64,000 nucleotides of DNA. Source: Candidatus Petromonas tenebris (GTDB lineage Bacteria; Bacillota; Clostridia; Peptostreptococcales; Caminicellaceae). The position numbers were made by a program, and so were the translations under genes. The stretch spans positions 23,267 to 87,266 of the forward strand of contig JACCKY010000014.1 in assembly GCA_014236755.1 (NCBI GenBank), given 5' to 3'. Position 1 is the stretch's first letter; every line of letters begins with the position of its first letter. Below are positions 37,180 to 46,926 of this stretch, piece by piece. The notes below the pieces were generated by a model. It was not told the DNA's origin. It did no database searches and saw only the letters and a program-made list of their open reading frames with translations.

Positions 37180-37899
37180 ATGATAAAGGAAGGTCTTATA
37201 ACAGCATTAATTGCAGCTGCAGGACAAGGAAAGAGAATGAAGAGTGATGTAAACAAACAATATTTAAATATAAATGACAAACCTATACTTGTTCACACAC
37301 TGGAAATGTTTGACAAAAGTCAGATCATAGATGATATAATCCTTATAGTAAAGAAAGATGAAATAGACTTTTGTAAAAAAGAAATAATAAATAAATATAA
37401 ATTTAATAAAACCATAAAAATAGTTTCTGGGGGAAAAGAGAGACAAGAATCAATATATAATGGGTTGAAAGCGGCCAATAAGAAAACTAAGGTGGTAGTA
37501 ACCCATGATGGGGCTAGACCTTTTGTAACACTAGATATAATTGAGAAAAGCATATATGAAGCTATTAAGTATAAAGCAGTTGGAGTAGGAGTTCCTGTTA
37601 AGGATACGATAAAGGTCATAGATAATGATAATTATATAATAGATACTCCAAATAGAAGTAAACTCTGGAAAATTCAAACCCCACAAACGTTTTTATATGA
37701 CATTCTTTTAAGAGCTCATGAAATAGCTTTGCATGATGGATTTCTAGGAACTGATGATAGTGTACTGGTGGAGAGGATAGGCGTTAAAGTAAAGATGATT
37801 AAAGGGAGTTATGAAAATATAAAAATTACAACTCCAGAGGATATGATTTTAGGAGATGCCATTTTAAAGAGTAGAAGGTCGAATAAAGAAAAAATATAA
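37180..37899 (+). CDS. ispD: 2-C-methyl-D-erythritol 4-phosphate cytidylyltransferase
   Basis: This 239-residue nucleotidyltransferase has the IspD signature ALIAAAGQGKRMKSDVNKQYL at the N-terminus (CTP-binding AAGxGxRM and lysine) and VVVTHDGARPFV near residue 105. It activates methylerythritol phosphate with CTP in the non-mevalonate isoprenoid pathway. ispF follows after 180 bp. The short 180-bp gap contains no obvious terminator, so the two may be co-transcribed. Confidence 0.96.
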   Translation: MIKEGLITALIAAAGQGKRMKSDVNKQYLNINDKPILVHTLEMFDKSQIIDDIILIVKKDEIDFCKKEIINKYKFNKTIKIVSGGKERQESIYNGLKAANKKTKVVVTHDGARPFVTLDIIEKSIYEAIKYKAVGVGVPVKDTIKVIDNDNYIIDTPNRSKLWKIQTPQTFLYDILLRAHEIALHDGFLGTDDSVLVERIGVKVKMIKGSYENIKITTPEDMILGDAILKSRRSNKEKI

Positions 37900-38079
37900 A
37901 AATTTCCCGGGAAATATGTCAAAATATAAAATTATAGAATTAATATTTATTTTACCTGATTATAATACTTTAGTTTTAGAAGTGGAGATGAGGTAGCTAG
38001 ATAAAATTTCACAATAATTTGGCAGGCAATAAAAACTCCTACTAAGTTGTTTAATTTTTATAAGGGAAGGATGAACCCT

Positions 38080-38553
38080 ATGAGAATAGGAATAGGATAC
38101 GATGTACATAAGCTAGTGGAAGGAAGAAAACTGATACTAGGAGGAGTGGAGATACCATATGAAAAGGGACTACTAGGTCATTCAGATGCCGATGTACTGC
38201 TCCATGCCATAAAGGATGCAATGCTGGGAGCAGTAGCCCTTGGGGATATTGGAAAACACTTCCCCGATACCGATGATAGATATAAAGGGGCTTCAAGTAT
38301 TAAACTTTTAAAAGAGGTAAATAATAAAGTGAATGATAAAGGTTATAAAATCAACAATATCGATGTAGTTATAATTGCACAAAAGCCCAAGATGGCTCCC
38401 TATGTAGAAAAAATGAGAAAAAATATAGCTGAAGCATTGGAGATTGATATAGAGTGCATAAATGTTAAAGCGACTACTACTGAAGGGCTAGGTTTTACCG
38501 GGGAAGGTAAAGGAATTGCAGCTCAAGCAGTAGTTACTGTTGACAAAATATAA
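38080..38553 (+). CDS. ispF: 2-C-methyl-D-erythritol 2,4-cyclodiphosphate synthase
   Basis: The protein is 157 residues from the ATG at 38080, preferred over the ATG at 38071 because AGGGAAGG directly abuts the latter. Zinc ligands and signature are [12 protein letters not shown] (Asp, His) and [41 protein letters not shown] ends the protein. It forms the cyclodiphosphate ring one step after IspE, which is not in this window. The trimeric enzyme is cytoplasmic. Confidence 0.97.
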   Translation: MRIGIGYDVHKLVEGRKLILGGVEIPYEKGLLGHSDADVLLHAIKDAMLGAVALGDIGKHFPDTDDRYKGASSIKLLKEVNNKVNDKGYKINNIDVVIIAQKPKMAPYVEKMRKNIAEALEIDIECINVKATTTEGLGFTGEGKGIAAQAVVTVDKI

Positions 38554-38651
38554 TATTTTATATATTATATTTATAAATTTAGTAAATGTTAGGTTTCGAT
38601 TTAAAAGCATCTATGGTTAAACTTTCATATGATTATAATAAATCTGACTAT

Positions 38652-38879
38652 GAAGGGAAATAGTAAAGATGGGTAGCCTAAAGAGAGTGAAACCCTTGGC
38701 TGGAAGGTTTCACAGGATATACACATTTTGAACCCGTCCCGGAGTCTGTGACTGAAAATAGTAGGTCATACGGTGGCAATATCGTTATCATTGCAATGAG
38801 GGAGTCTGGATTTCCAGACTAATTAGAGTGGTACCGCGAAAAAACCTTCGTCTCTAAATAGAACGAAGGTTTTATTTTG
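38652..38879 (+). promoter_or_regulatory. T-box leader controlling proS (proline)
   Basis: This is a T-box riboswitch: AAGAGAG and a helix near 38690, a specifier loop GAACCC (38730-38735) with CCC as the likely proline codon, then the T-box AGAGTGGTACCGCG at 38825-38838. The terminator stem AAAACCTTCGT (38841-38851) pairs with ACGAAGGTTTT (38863-38873) and is followed by ATTTTG. Uncharged tRNA-Pro should stabilise the antiterminator and raise proS expression. Confidence 0.93.
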
Positions 38880-38914
38880 TTTTAAATTAGTAAAATAGAG
38901 AGGAGAGATTTGAA

Positions 38915-40360
38915 ATGGCCAAAAAGGATAAAGACTTTGTTAAAGAGATTACTCCTATGGAAGTTGACTTTCCACAGTGGTATACAGATGTAATTTTAAA
39001 AACTGATCTTGTCGACTATTCACCCGTTAAGGGCTTCATGGTTATAAAACCATACGGATATGCTCTATGGGAAAACATTCAACAGTTTTTGGACAGGAGA
39101 TTTAAGGAAACAGGCCATAAGAACTGTTATTTCCCACTACTTATTCCTGAGAGTTTGCTTCAAAAGGAAGCAGAGCATGTTGAAGGCTTTGCTCCAGAGG
39201 TTGCATGGGTAACCCACGGAGGAAAAGAAGAGCTTGCTGAAAGACTATGTGTTAGACCTACTTCAGAAACTATAATTTGTTCAATGTATGCAAAATGGTT
39301 GAAGTCCTACAGAGAACTTCCATATCTATACAATCAATGGTGTAGCGTTGTTAGATGGGAGAAGAGTACAAGACCATTCTTAAGAACAGCAGAGTTTTTA
39401 TGGCAGGAAGGGCATACACTACATGAGACCTATGATGAAGCCCAAGAAGAAACACTTCAGATGCTGAACATATATAAGGAAATGGCAGAAGAGCTACTTG
39501 CGATACCTGTTGTTACAGGTAGAAAGAGTGAAAGAGAAAAGTTTGCGGGAGCCCATGCTACTTATACAATGGAGGCTTTAATGCATGATGGTAAAGCACT
39601 ACAAGCTGGGACATCACATAATCTAGGGCAACACTTTACAAAGGCCTTTGATATAACATTCCTAGATAGAAACGGGGATTTGCAAAACCCATACCATACC
39701 TCATGGGGAGTATCAACAAGATTGATTGGTGGTCTCATAATGGTTCATGGAGACAATAGAGGATTGGTTCTACCTCCAAGAGTAGCTCCAACTCAGGCAG
39801 TAATTATTCCAATTGCACAGCACAAAGAAGGGGTTCTTGACAAGGCTTATGAGCTTAAGAAGCTTCTTGAAGATAAAGGCATAAGAGTTGAACTAGATGA
39901 CAACGAAAACTATTCACCAGGATGGAAGTTCAATGAATATGAAATGAAAGGAGTACCAGTTCGTATAGAAATTGGACCAAGAGATATTAAAAATAATCAG
40001 GTGATGGTAGCCAGAAGAGATACTCTCGAAAAAGAGGCTGTTTCATTAGAAGGACTAGATGAAACTATATCTAAGCTGTTAGAAGATATTCATAAGGATA
40101 TGCTTGAAAGAGCTAGAAAGCATAGAGATGATAATACTTACTATATAGATAGCTTTGATGATTTCAAAGAAAAGATGGCTGAGAAGCCAGGTTTTGCTAA
40201 AGCTATGTGGTGTGGAGAAAGAGATTGCGAAGAGAACATAAAGGCTGAAACAAGTGCCACAATAAGATGTATACCATTCGAACAAGAAAACTTAGGAGAT
40301 AAATGTCATTTCTGTGATAGAGAAGCAAAGCACATGGTTTATGTAGCAAAAGCTTATTAA
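38915..40360 (+). CDS. proS: Prolyl-tRNA synthetase, archaeal/eukaryal type
   Basis: The 481-residue class II synthetase lacks the bacterial editing insertion. The N-terminus is the archaeal-type [16 protein letters not shown]. Motif 2 appears as [15 protein letters not shown] near 158, motif 3 near 285 ([16 protein letters not shown]). A C-terminal zinc-type domain has [12 protein letters not shown] and [21 protein letters not shown], ending in Tyr as usual. It charges tRNA-Pro and is controlled by the upstream T-box. A second, divergent ProRS is encoded at 54825, a pairing also known in Clostridioides difficile. The CRISPR leader begins 6 bp after its stop codon. Confidence 0.97.
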   Translation: MAKKDKDFVKEITPMEVDFPQWYTDVILKTDLVDYSPVKGFMVIKPYGYALWENIQQFLDRRFKETGHKNCYFPLLIPESLLQKEAEHVEGFAPEVAWVTHGGKEELAERLCVRPTSETIICSMYAKWLKSYRELPYLYNQWCSVVRWEKSTRPFLRTAEFLWQEGHTLHETYDEAQEETLQMLNIYKEMAEELLAIPVVTGRKSEREKFAGAHATYTMEALMHDGKALQAGTSHNLGQHFTKAFDITFLDRNGDLQNPYHTSWGVSTRLIGGLIMVHGDNRGLVLPPRVAPTQAVIIPIAQHKEGVLDKAYELKKLLEDKGIRVELDDNENYSPGWKFNEYEMKGVPVRIEIGPRDIKNNQVMVARRDTLEKEAVSLEGLDETISKLLEDIHKDMLERARKHRDDNTYYIDSFDDFKEKMAEKPGFAKAMWCGERDCEENIKAETSATIRCIPFEQENLGDKCHFCDREAKHMVYVAKAY

Positions 40361-40366
40361 AAATTA

Positions 40367-40508
40367 GTTTGTCGACCCTCGGTGATGTAAAAAACTCCGG
40401 GGGTCGACAAATTAATATACACTTCAAACCTGCATAACTTCGTGATAAAATTATAATATAAAGTATTTACTAAAATCATAAATCTTTATTTTTGTCGGTT
40501 TTTGCTGG
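40367..40508 (+). promoter_or_regulatory. CRISPR leader
   Basis: The leader opens with GTTTGTCGACCCTCGGTGATG, whose GTCGACCC half pairs with GGGTCGAC at 40400-40407 to form a hairpin of about 11 bp (TTTGTCGACCC with GGGTCGACAAA). The remainder is AT-rich with a TATAAT box at 40452-40457 that could start pre-crRNA transcription. The terminal repeat of the array is degenerate at the opposite end, which agrees with this side being the leader. A degenerate copy of the opening element lies at 52947. The hairpin lacks a U-run, so it is not an ordinary proS terminator. Confidence 0.75.
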
Positions 40509-42598
40509 GCTTTAATCGTACCAGAATGGAATTGAAATGCTGATAGAAGGTTTGGCTTTAATCGTACCAGAATGGAATTGAAATTACGCTTAAGTCAGGA
40601 GTAGGAAATAATTCATCAGTGCTTTAATCGTACCAGAATGGAATTGAAATTTCGTCACTTTGAATACTTGCTAATTATATTGTATTCAGCTTTAATCGTA
40701 CCAGAATGGAATTGAAATTGGTATTAGTGGAGGGAGCTTGTACCAGAATGGAATTGAAATGCTAAAGACAGTGCAGCAGTAAATAATTGGGGAATAGGCT
40801 TTAATCGTACCAGAATGGAATTGAAATGGAAGTAAGTGGGATAGTGGAGTTGTTGTAAGAATAGAGCTTTAATCGTACCAGAATGGAATTGAAATGAGGA
40901 AAAAGCTAAAGTAACAGAGATAATTGTTGATGTGCTTTAATCGTACCAGAATGGAATTGAAATTATGGACATGGTAACGGAAAAAGAATTGAAGGAAAAT
41001 GCTTTAATCGTACCAGAATGGAATTGAAATATTTCTTTTATTAGCTTCTTTAAGTGCTAAATGGGCCAAGCTTTAATCGTACCAGAATGGAATTGAAATA
41101 TTTGTTCTTTGTATCTATCTTCAAGTTTAACAATGCTTTAATCGTACCAGAATGGAATTGAAATTCTAAAAGGATTAGAAAGTCCTTGCTTTAATCGTAC
41201 CAGAATGGAATTGAAATAAAGCATGAAGATATTTTTGATTTAGAAGGTAATGTGCTTTAATCGTACCAGAATGGAATTGAAATTTCATCAACAGTATAAT
41301 TTGCACAAATGTCTATAATGTGCTTTAATCGTACCAGAATGGAATTGAAATAGAAATTATGAAGGTTTCTTGGAAGTGTATCAGGATCAGCTTTAATCGT
41401 ACCAGAATGGAATTGAAATGTTTTGTAATTACGCAATATATTATTCTAATGATTGGGAGCTTTAATCGTACCAGAATGGAATTGAAATGGAGTATGACCG
41501 ATTGTCTCTGCCATCACCCAACCATCGCTTTAATCGTACCAGAATGGAATTGAAATTTACAAATTATTTGAAAGGAACATATTATAGGGATGCTTTAATC
41601 GTACCAGAATGGAATTGAAATTGCTGTAGTAGTATCATATATCACAGTTTCTTATATGCTTTAATCGTACCAGAATGGAATTGAAATATTTGCAGCGTCA
41701 GCTATTTCAGTAAGTGTTGGCATTGCTTTAATCGTACCAGAATGGAATTGAAATCAATTATATTGGGATTTAGCTTTAATCGTACCAGAATGGAATTGAA
41801 ATAGTAGATAATCTGTTGTTACATCAAAAATATCAGCGCTTTAATCGTACCAGAATGGAATTGAAATGAAAAAATCATACTTCATCATTCAGCTACTGAC
41901 GAGCTTTAATCGTACCAGAATGGAATTGAAATATGAAAATATAGTTGTATCAATTACATAGTATCCGCACTTGTGCTTTAATCGTACCAGAATGGAATTG
42001 AAATATTGAAAAGGTAAGAGCAAATAATTATAATCCAAGCTTTAATCGTACCAGAATGGAATTGAAATAGGATGAAAACATTGTTTGATGTATTAGATGG
42101 TTTAGAGCTTTAATCGTACCAGAATGGAATTGAAATTCTGTTTTGCTCTATCCTTCTTTTCTTCTTCATCTTGGCTTTAATCGTACCAGAATGGAATTGA
42201 AATTGGAATTTAGGCAACCTAAATACATTCTATACAAAAGCTTTAATCGTACCAGAATGGAATTGAAATTCGGTAAATGTCGCTTCTGTTAATCCGCCTG
42301 CAATTGCTTTAATCGTACCAGAATGGAATTGAAATTTCTTTTCTTTATTCTTCTTGCTGCTTTCTGCATACTCGCTTTAATCGTACCAGAATGGAATTGA
42401 AATTTGAACCATTCATGCACTTCTCCATTAGTTGTTTTTAGCTTTAATCGTACCAGAATGGAATTGAAATTGATTTTAAATAGAACATTTATTCGTTTTT
42501 CTTATTGGCTTTAATCGTACCAGAATGGAATTGAAATATAGATAGAGATAAAAAGATTGCTTTCATTCAGGCAAGTTTTAATCGTACCAGAATGGAAT
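40509..42598 (+). CRISPR. CRISPR array, 33 repeat units of 30 bp
   Basis: The repeat begins GCTTTAATCGTACC and ends GGAATTGAAAT; the last eight bases ATTGAAAT should form the crRNA 5' handle. I count 33 units: 31 full-length identical copies, one with a 5-base internal deletion (TAATC missing, 40736-40760), and a degenerate last unit (42575-42598) that ends at GGAAT. Most spacers are 34-42 bp. Four are abnormally short: 16 bp (40539-40554), 17 bp (40719-40735), 23 bp (41165-41187) and 18 bp (41755-41772). Several spacers read as open protein-like frames, but I could not search for protospacers. The cas operon lies about 2 kb downstream in the same direction. Confidence 0.99.
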
Positions 42599-42745
42599 CA
42601 TATAATTGATTAAATATAAAGAAGAAAATATAATAATAATAAAAACAATAGGCATAACCATTTTATGGTCTATTTCAAGTAAATCTAAAATAGCATAAAA
42701 TATAACTCCCGTTAGGAAGCCATTAATGCTGTCATTTTTAAACAT
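42578..42745 (-). CDS. Small membrane protein whose 3' end lies in the last CRISPR repeat
   Basis: The ORF is 55 residues from the ATG at 42745 (minus strand), with RBS AAAGGGGG six bases upstream. One or two hydrophobic helices make up most of it (GFLTGVIFYAILDLLEI and MVMPIVFIIIIFSSLYLI). The last residues IPFWYD and the stop codon are the reverse complement of the degenerate terminal CRISPR repeat. The RBS and hydrophobicity make it plausible as a gene, but it could be a fortuitous fusion left by DNA rearrangement at the array end. Function unknown. The 42746-42837 stretch upstream holds nothing else I can name. Confidence 0.4.
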   Translation of the reverse strand: MFKNDSINGFLTGVIFYAILDLLEIDHKMVMPIVFIIIIFSSLYLINYMIPFWYD

Positions 42746-42837
42746 GAACATCCCCCTTTTTGTTGTGCCTTTCATTCAAACAGTATTTTTTTATCTTAAC
42801 TGTTGACATTTAATAGCTGGTCTTTTTTTATTATGCC

Positions 42838-44161
42838 AATAGTTCAACTTTATCAAATAGATCTTCCTACATTAGCGGTGAAAAGTTTAAGTAACCACAC
42901 CAAAACTAAACCGTTAAGGAGGATCTCCCTATGAATAATGATATCAAAACTCTAAGAGAAATCCTACTATCTGATGATGGAATTTCTAATTTTATTACAA
43001 CTTTAATAAAAAACATGATGGAAAAGCTTCTAAATCAAGAGCTTACTGAGTTTCTTAAGTATGATAAATATTCATATGAAGGTAGAAACTTAGGTAATTC
43101 TGGTAATGGTTATTACACCAGAAATTATAAAACTAGATATGATGTAATTGAAGGTCTTCGCATACCTTGAGACCGTAAAGGTGAATTTGAGCAACAACTT
43201 ATTAAACCCTATTCTCGTAGGGAAGATTGGCTTAAAAACTTAATTATCAAAATGTATTCAAAGGGCATGAGTACAAGAGATATTGCCAATCTAATTGAAA
43301 AATTATATGGACCTTTATAATAGTGCAACTACCATTAGTAACATAACTGACGTAGCCTTAGAAGAAGTTCAAAAGTGGCATAATAGAGATCTAAAGAGTT
43401 GATATATCGCTATCTTTATAGATGCCCTTAGTGTGAAAGTAAGGCAAGACACAGTAGCTAATGAGACTCAGTATATGTTATCTTAGGTATTGATGAAAAT
43501 GGGTATAAAGAAATATTAGACTTTGTAATTGGAACTACTGAATCTGCTACAGTATGATATGAAATCTTACTTTTCCTTAAAGACCGTGGTGTTAAAGAGA
43601 TTCTTTTAGGTGTTATGGACGGTCTTAGTGGCATTGAAGAAGCTTTTAATAAAGCTTTTCCTAAGGCTGATATTCAGCATTGTGTAGTTCATAAGGTTCG
43701 TAACTCAGTTGCTAAAATACGTAGGAAAGATTACCAAGATTTTACTGAAGGTTTAAAGTCTATATATGAAGCTCCTACTAAAGAATAAGCTCTTATTATG
43801 CTTGATGAATTTAGTACCAAATGGTCTAAAGTTTATCCAAGGGTTATTTCTGATTGGAACAATAACATTGATACACTTCTTACATTCTACAAATATCCTA
43901 CTTCTATTAGGAAGTGTATCTATACCACTAATTGGATAGAAAGAGCTAATAAAGAGCTTAAGAGACGATTTAAAACTAAAGATAGTATGCCTACTATTAA
44001 TGCAACTGAGAAAATATTATATATGCAAGTAATTAATTACAATGAAAAGTGGTCACAAAGAAAAATGAGTTGTTTTTCTACTGCTTATGATGATCTTATG
44101 GATATGTTTAAGGAACGATACGATCTTTAATATCTATTTACACAAAATTACTTGCACTATC
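42838..44161 (+). mobile_element. Decayed IS256-family insertion sequence
   Basis: The element of about 1.3 kb is built around an IS256-type transposase remnant. Imperfect terminal inverted repeats are visible: ATAGTTCAACTTTATC...AAATAGAT from about 42839 and, on the opposite strand, ATAGTGCAAGTAATTTT...AAATAGAT from 44160. The length fits the family (1.3-1.5 kb). Target duplications are not clear. It separates the array from the cas genes. Confidence 0.65.
42931..44130 (+). pseudogene. IS256-family transposase, multiply interrupted
   Basis: The coding trace spans about 400 codons, the usual length of this family. It is broken by stops or frameshifts, including TGA at 43168, TAA at 43318, TAG near 43484, TGA near 43556 and TAA near 43786. 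The N-terminal part (FITTLIKNMMEKLLNQELTE, then GYYTRNYKTRYDVIEGL) and the C-terminal part (YPTSIRKCIYTTNWIERANKELKRR) are diagnostic of IS256 (MULE-type) transposases. ERANKELKRR includes the catalytic Glu region. RBS GGAGGAT precedes the ATG. It cannot make an active enzyme. Confidence 0.92.
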
Positions 44162-44571
44162 ATTATTTTTTTGTGGCTATTATTAAAAACTAATTGCATA
44201 CATAATATGTATAACTAATAATATTCATAACTTTTTTATAATAATTTTTATTACTTGAGCTCCAAACTAATGAAAGAATTTATAAAATACTTTATATGTA
44301 ACATTAAAAATATTATGAATTGTAATTTTGTAAAAGATAGAAGGAAATTTATAACATTTATAGAAAAATATAATTACATAGTAAATTATAATATAAAATA
44401 GGTTATTTTCAAGAGCGACTTGAGTAATAGGGAAAGAATATGTAAATTTTATCAAATAAAGTCTGTTGATAGAATAAATGTAAATAAGATATTTTGCTGA
44501 TTTAGAACTAGATAAATTACTAGGTTTAAAATTATGTAAAGATTTAAAAGTAAAAAATGAAGGTGAATCTA
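44162..44571. other. AT-rich region upstream of the cas operon
   Basis: About 410 bp without a credible gene. It should hold the cas promoter. TTGATA at about 44467 with downstream AT-rich boxes is the best candidate, but the match is weak and I do not assign it. Confidence 0.4.
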
Positions 44572-46923
44572 ATGAAAAATTTGTTTTTTGAACTTACTGG
44601 CAAACAATTTTATCCTTATCAATACCAATTGGATGTGGCTTGGAATATTTTGCAAAATAAAAAGGTCATACTACAAGCTCCTACGGGTAGTGGTAAAACA
44701 TTAGCTAGCATTTTACCGTTCATTTATGCAAAGAAAAACAATTTGGATTTTCCCCGGAGATTAATATACGTAGTTCCTAGAAGAGTGCTTGCAAATTCGT
44801 TATATACTGCAATTAAAGATAATGAATATATAAAAGAAAATAATATAGAAGTTACAATTCAAACTGGAGAATATAAGGGAGATAAGTACTTTTTAGAGGG
44901 AGATATAATATTTACTACTATTGACCAATTATTAAGTTCACTTCTTTGTATACCTTTTAGCTTATCAAAACGCCAATGGAATATTAATGCAAGCATTTTA
45001 TTTGAATCATACATAGTAATAGATGAAATGCATCTTCTCGAGCCGGATAAAGATTTTCTAACTACGTTTTATCTACTAAAGCAATATACTGATTTTATAA
45101 ATGTCTGTATTATGACTGCTACTCTATCGCAAAGTCTAATAAAAGAAATATCTAAAGAACTACAATTAACAATGATACCGATGACAAAAGAATATATCAC
45201 TGATATAAAATCTGAAAAAGATAAGGAAAGGATTATCAAATGTTGTAATATAAAGCTAAATGCAGATAGAGTATTAAAAACTCATAAAGATAAAACCATA
45301 GTAATTCTCAACAAAGTTAATGATGTACAAGAATTATATTTAGAACTTAAAAATAAGATTGAAAGTTTGCATAACAAGCCCCAATTAATTTGCATTCATT
45401 CAAGAATGCTACAAAAAGATAGAAGTAGAAAGGAAAAAATTATTAGAGAAAAATTTGAAGCAAGAAACAGTAATATTATATTAATATCTACTCAGGTTAT
45501 TGAAGTTGGTGTGGATATATCATCTACTGTTATGCATACGAGTATTTCAGATATAAATTCTTTTTTGCAGAGAATAGGAAGACTTGCAAGGAGAAAAGGT
45601 GAAAGAGGAATAGTATATGTTTATGATATAGAGAATTGTTCAGACAATTATTCATATTTGCCCTATGATAAAGAAATATGCAAAAAAACATGGAATGAAT
45701 TAAACAAATATGATGGAAAAAAATTAGATTATTTCACATCACAAAAAATTATTGACACAGTCTTAACTAAAAGAGATTTAGAAAATCTAACAAATATAAA
45801 AGCAAATGGACCGAAGGAGGATATGATATATAAATGCTTAAAGGAACCAGAAAGGAAATATGCAAGCAAATTAATTCGAGATGTCAATAATAAGAACGTT
45901 ATAGTAGCTTCAGACCCGGATAAAGAACTTAAAGGTATAAATCCATTTGAAATTGATACAATACCAATTAATTTATTTACTTTAAAAAATGCATTAAAGA
46001 AAATTGATGATAATATTAATGAAGATTGGCTTGTCAAAATAATAAGGGAAAAAGAACAATCATTTATATTTGATGAAGATGAAGATGACTTCCAATATTT
46101 TGACGAAAATTTAGATAAAATTGAAACTGAGTCAGTAATAATTCTCAACAAAAAATATGTATCTTATTCAAGTGAAATAGGACTGAATTTTAGAGGAATA
46201 GGTAATGGTAATATAATTGTAAAGAATGTTGAGGAAGACAATATTGAATACAATATGTTCAAAGAAACATATGAAGAACATATAGAATCTATGATTAAAT
46301 GTTATGACAAAAGATTAAAAGGAGTTTATAAATCAGTATTTTCAAAAATTGAAAACTATCTAGAATTAAAAATTTCCATGGATGAAATCATAAAATATAT
46401 GTTTATATGGCATGACGCAGGCAAGTTGGATATTAAATGGCAAAAGGCCGCCCACGAAATTCAAAAAAGTATAGGTGATAGCGTACCCGATAATGTAATG
46501 TTAGCCCACACTGGAAAAAGTGAAAGGATAGGAAAAAATCATGCTAGTTTTGGAGCATATATAGGTCCTATGGTACTGCAAAAACTATATGTAGATAATA
46601 AAATAGATAAATCAATTGCTATTCCTCTTTTATCTGCAATTATTAGACATCATTCAGTAAATGCAACAAAATTAGACGATTATACAATAGAACAATATGG
46701 GAATAACGTTTTGAAATCTTTAATGAAGAAATATACGCCTAATATATACAAGGCTGTGGAAAATGATATAGATAGATGTATTATGATGAGTAAGTTTGGG
46801 GAAAAGAAAGAACAAATTGTTAATTTAAATGATAGATGGCAGGCAATTTTATATTTTATATTTGTAAGAATATTGCGAGTTTCAGATAGTCATTCTTTTA
46901 AAATTAATAGGGAGGAGGTGTAG
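44572..46923 (+). CDS. cas3: Cas3 helicase-nuclease with C-terminal HD domain
   Basis: The protein is 783 residues from the ATG at 44572, with AAGGTG just upstream; the frame opens at 44557. The order is helicase first. Walker A is QAPTGSGKT (35-43), the DExH box is VIDEMHLLEPDK (D151), then MTATLS, VIEVGVDISS, and QRIGRLARRKGERG. The HD nuclease comes last: WHDAGKLDIKWQKAAHE (H614-D615), then GKNHASFGAYIG, RHHSVNATKL, and RVSDSHS near the C-terminus. In most Cas3 proteins the HD domain is N-terminal. Cas3 is recruited by Cascade to unwind and degrade target DNA. All HD residues look intact. It is the first gene of the cas operon and ends 3 bp before cas8. Confidence 0.93.
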   Translation: MKNLFFELTGKQFYPYQYQLDVAWNILQNKKVILQAPTGSGKTLASILPFIYAKKNNLDFPRRLIYVVPRRVLANSLYTAIKDNEYIKENNIEVTIQTGEYKGDKYFLEGDIIFTTIDQLLSSLLCIPFSLSKRQWNINASILFESYIVIDEMHLLEPDKDFLTTFYLLKQYTDFINVCIMTATLSQSLIKEISKELQLTMIPMTKEYITDIKSEKDKERIIKCCNIKLNADRVLKTHKDKTIVILNKVNDVQELYLELKNKIESLHNKPQLICIHSRMLQKDRSRKEKIIREKFEARNSNIILISTQVIEVGVDISSTVMHTSISDINSFLQRIGRLARRKGERGIVYVYDIENCSDNYSYLPYDKEICKKTWNELNKYDGKKLDYFTSQKIIDTVLTKRDLENLTNIKANGPKEDMIYKCLKEPERKYASKLIRDVNNKNVIVASDPDKELKGINPFEIDTIPINLFTLKNALKKIDDNINEDWLVKIIREKEQSFIFDEDEDDFQYFDENLDKIETESVIILNKKYVSYSSEIGLNFRGIGNGNIIVKNVEEDNIEYNMFKETYEEHIESMIKCYDKRLKGVYKSVFSKIENYLELKISMDEIIKYMFIWHDAGKLDIKWQKAAHEIQKSIGDSVPDNVMLAHTGKSERIGKNHASFGAYIGPMVLQKLYVDNKIDKSIAIPLLSAIIRHHSVNATKLDDYTIEQYGNNVLKSLMKKYTPNIYKAVENDIDRCIMMSKFGEKKEQIVNLNDRWQAILYFIFVRILRVSDSHSFKINREEV

Positions 46924-46926
46924 TAT

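Noticed and set aside
40367..40407. Hairpin after proS as a rho-independent terminator
   Set aside because: No T-run follows the stem, and the same opening element recurs at 52947 beside a solitary repeat, so a CRISPR leader element is the better reading.
41359..41553. 64-residue ORF inside the CRISPR array
   Set aside because: Its sequence is the translation of repeat units (SFNRTRMELK) and spacers; it is an artefact of the array period.
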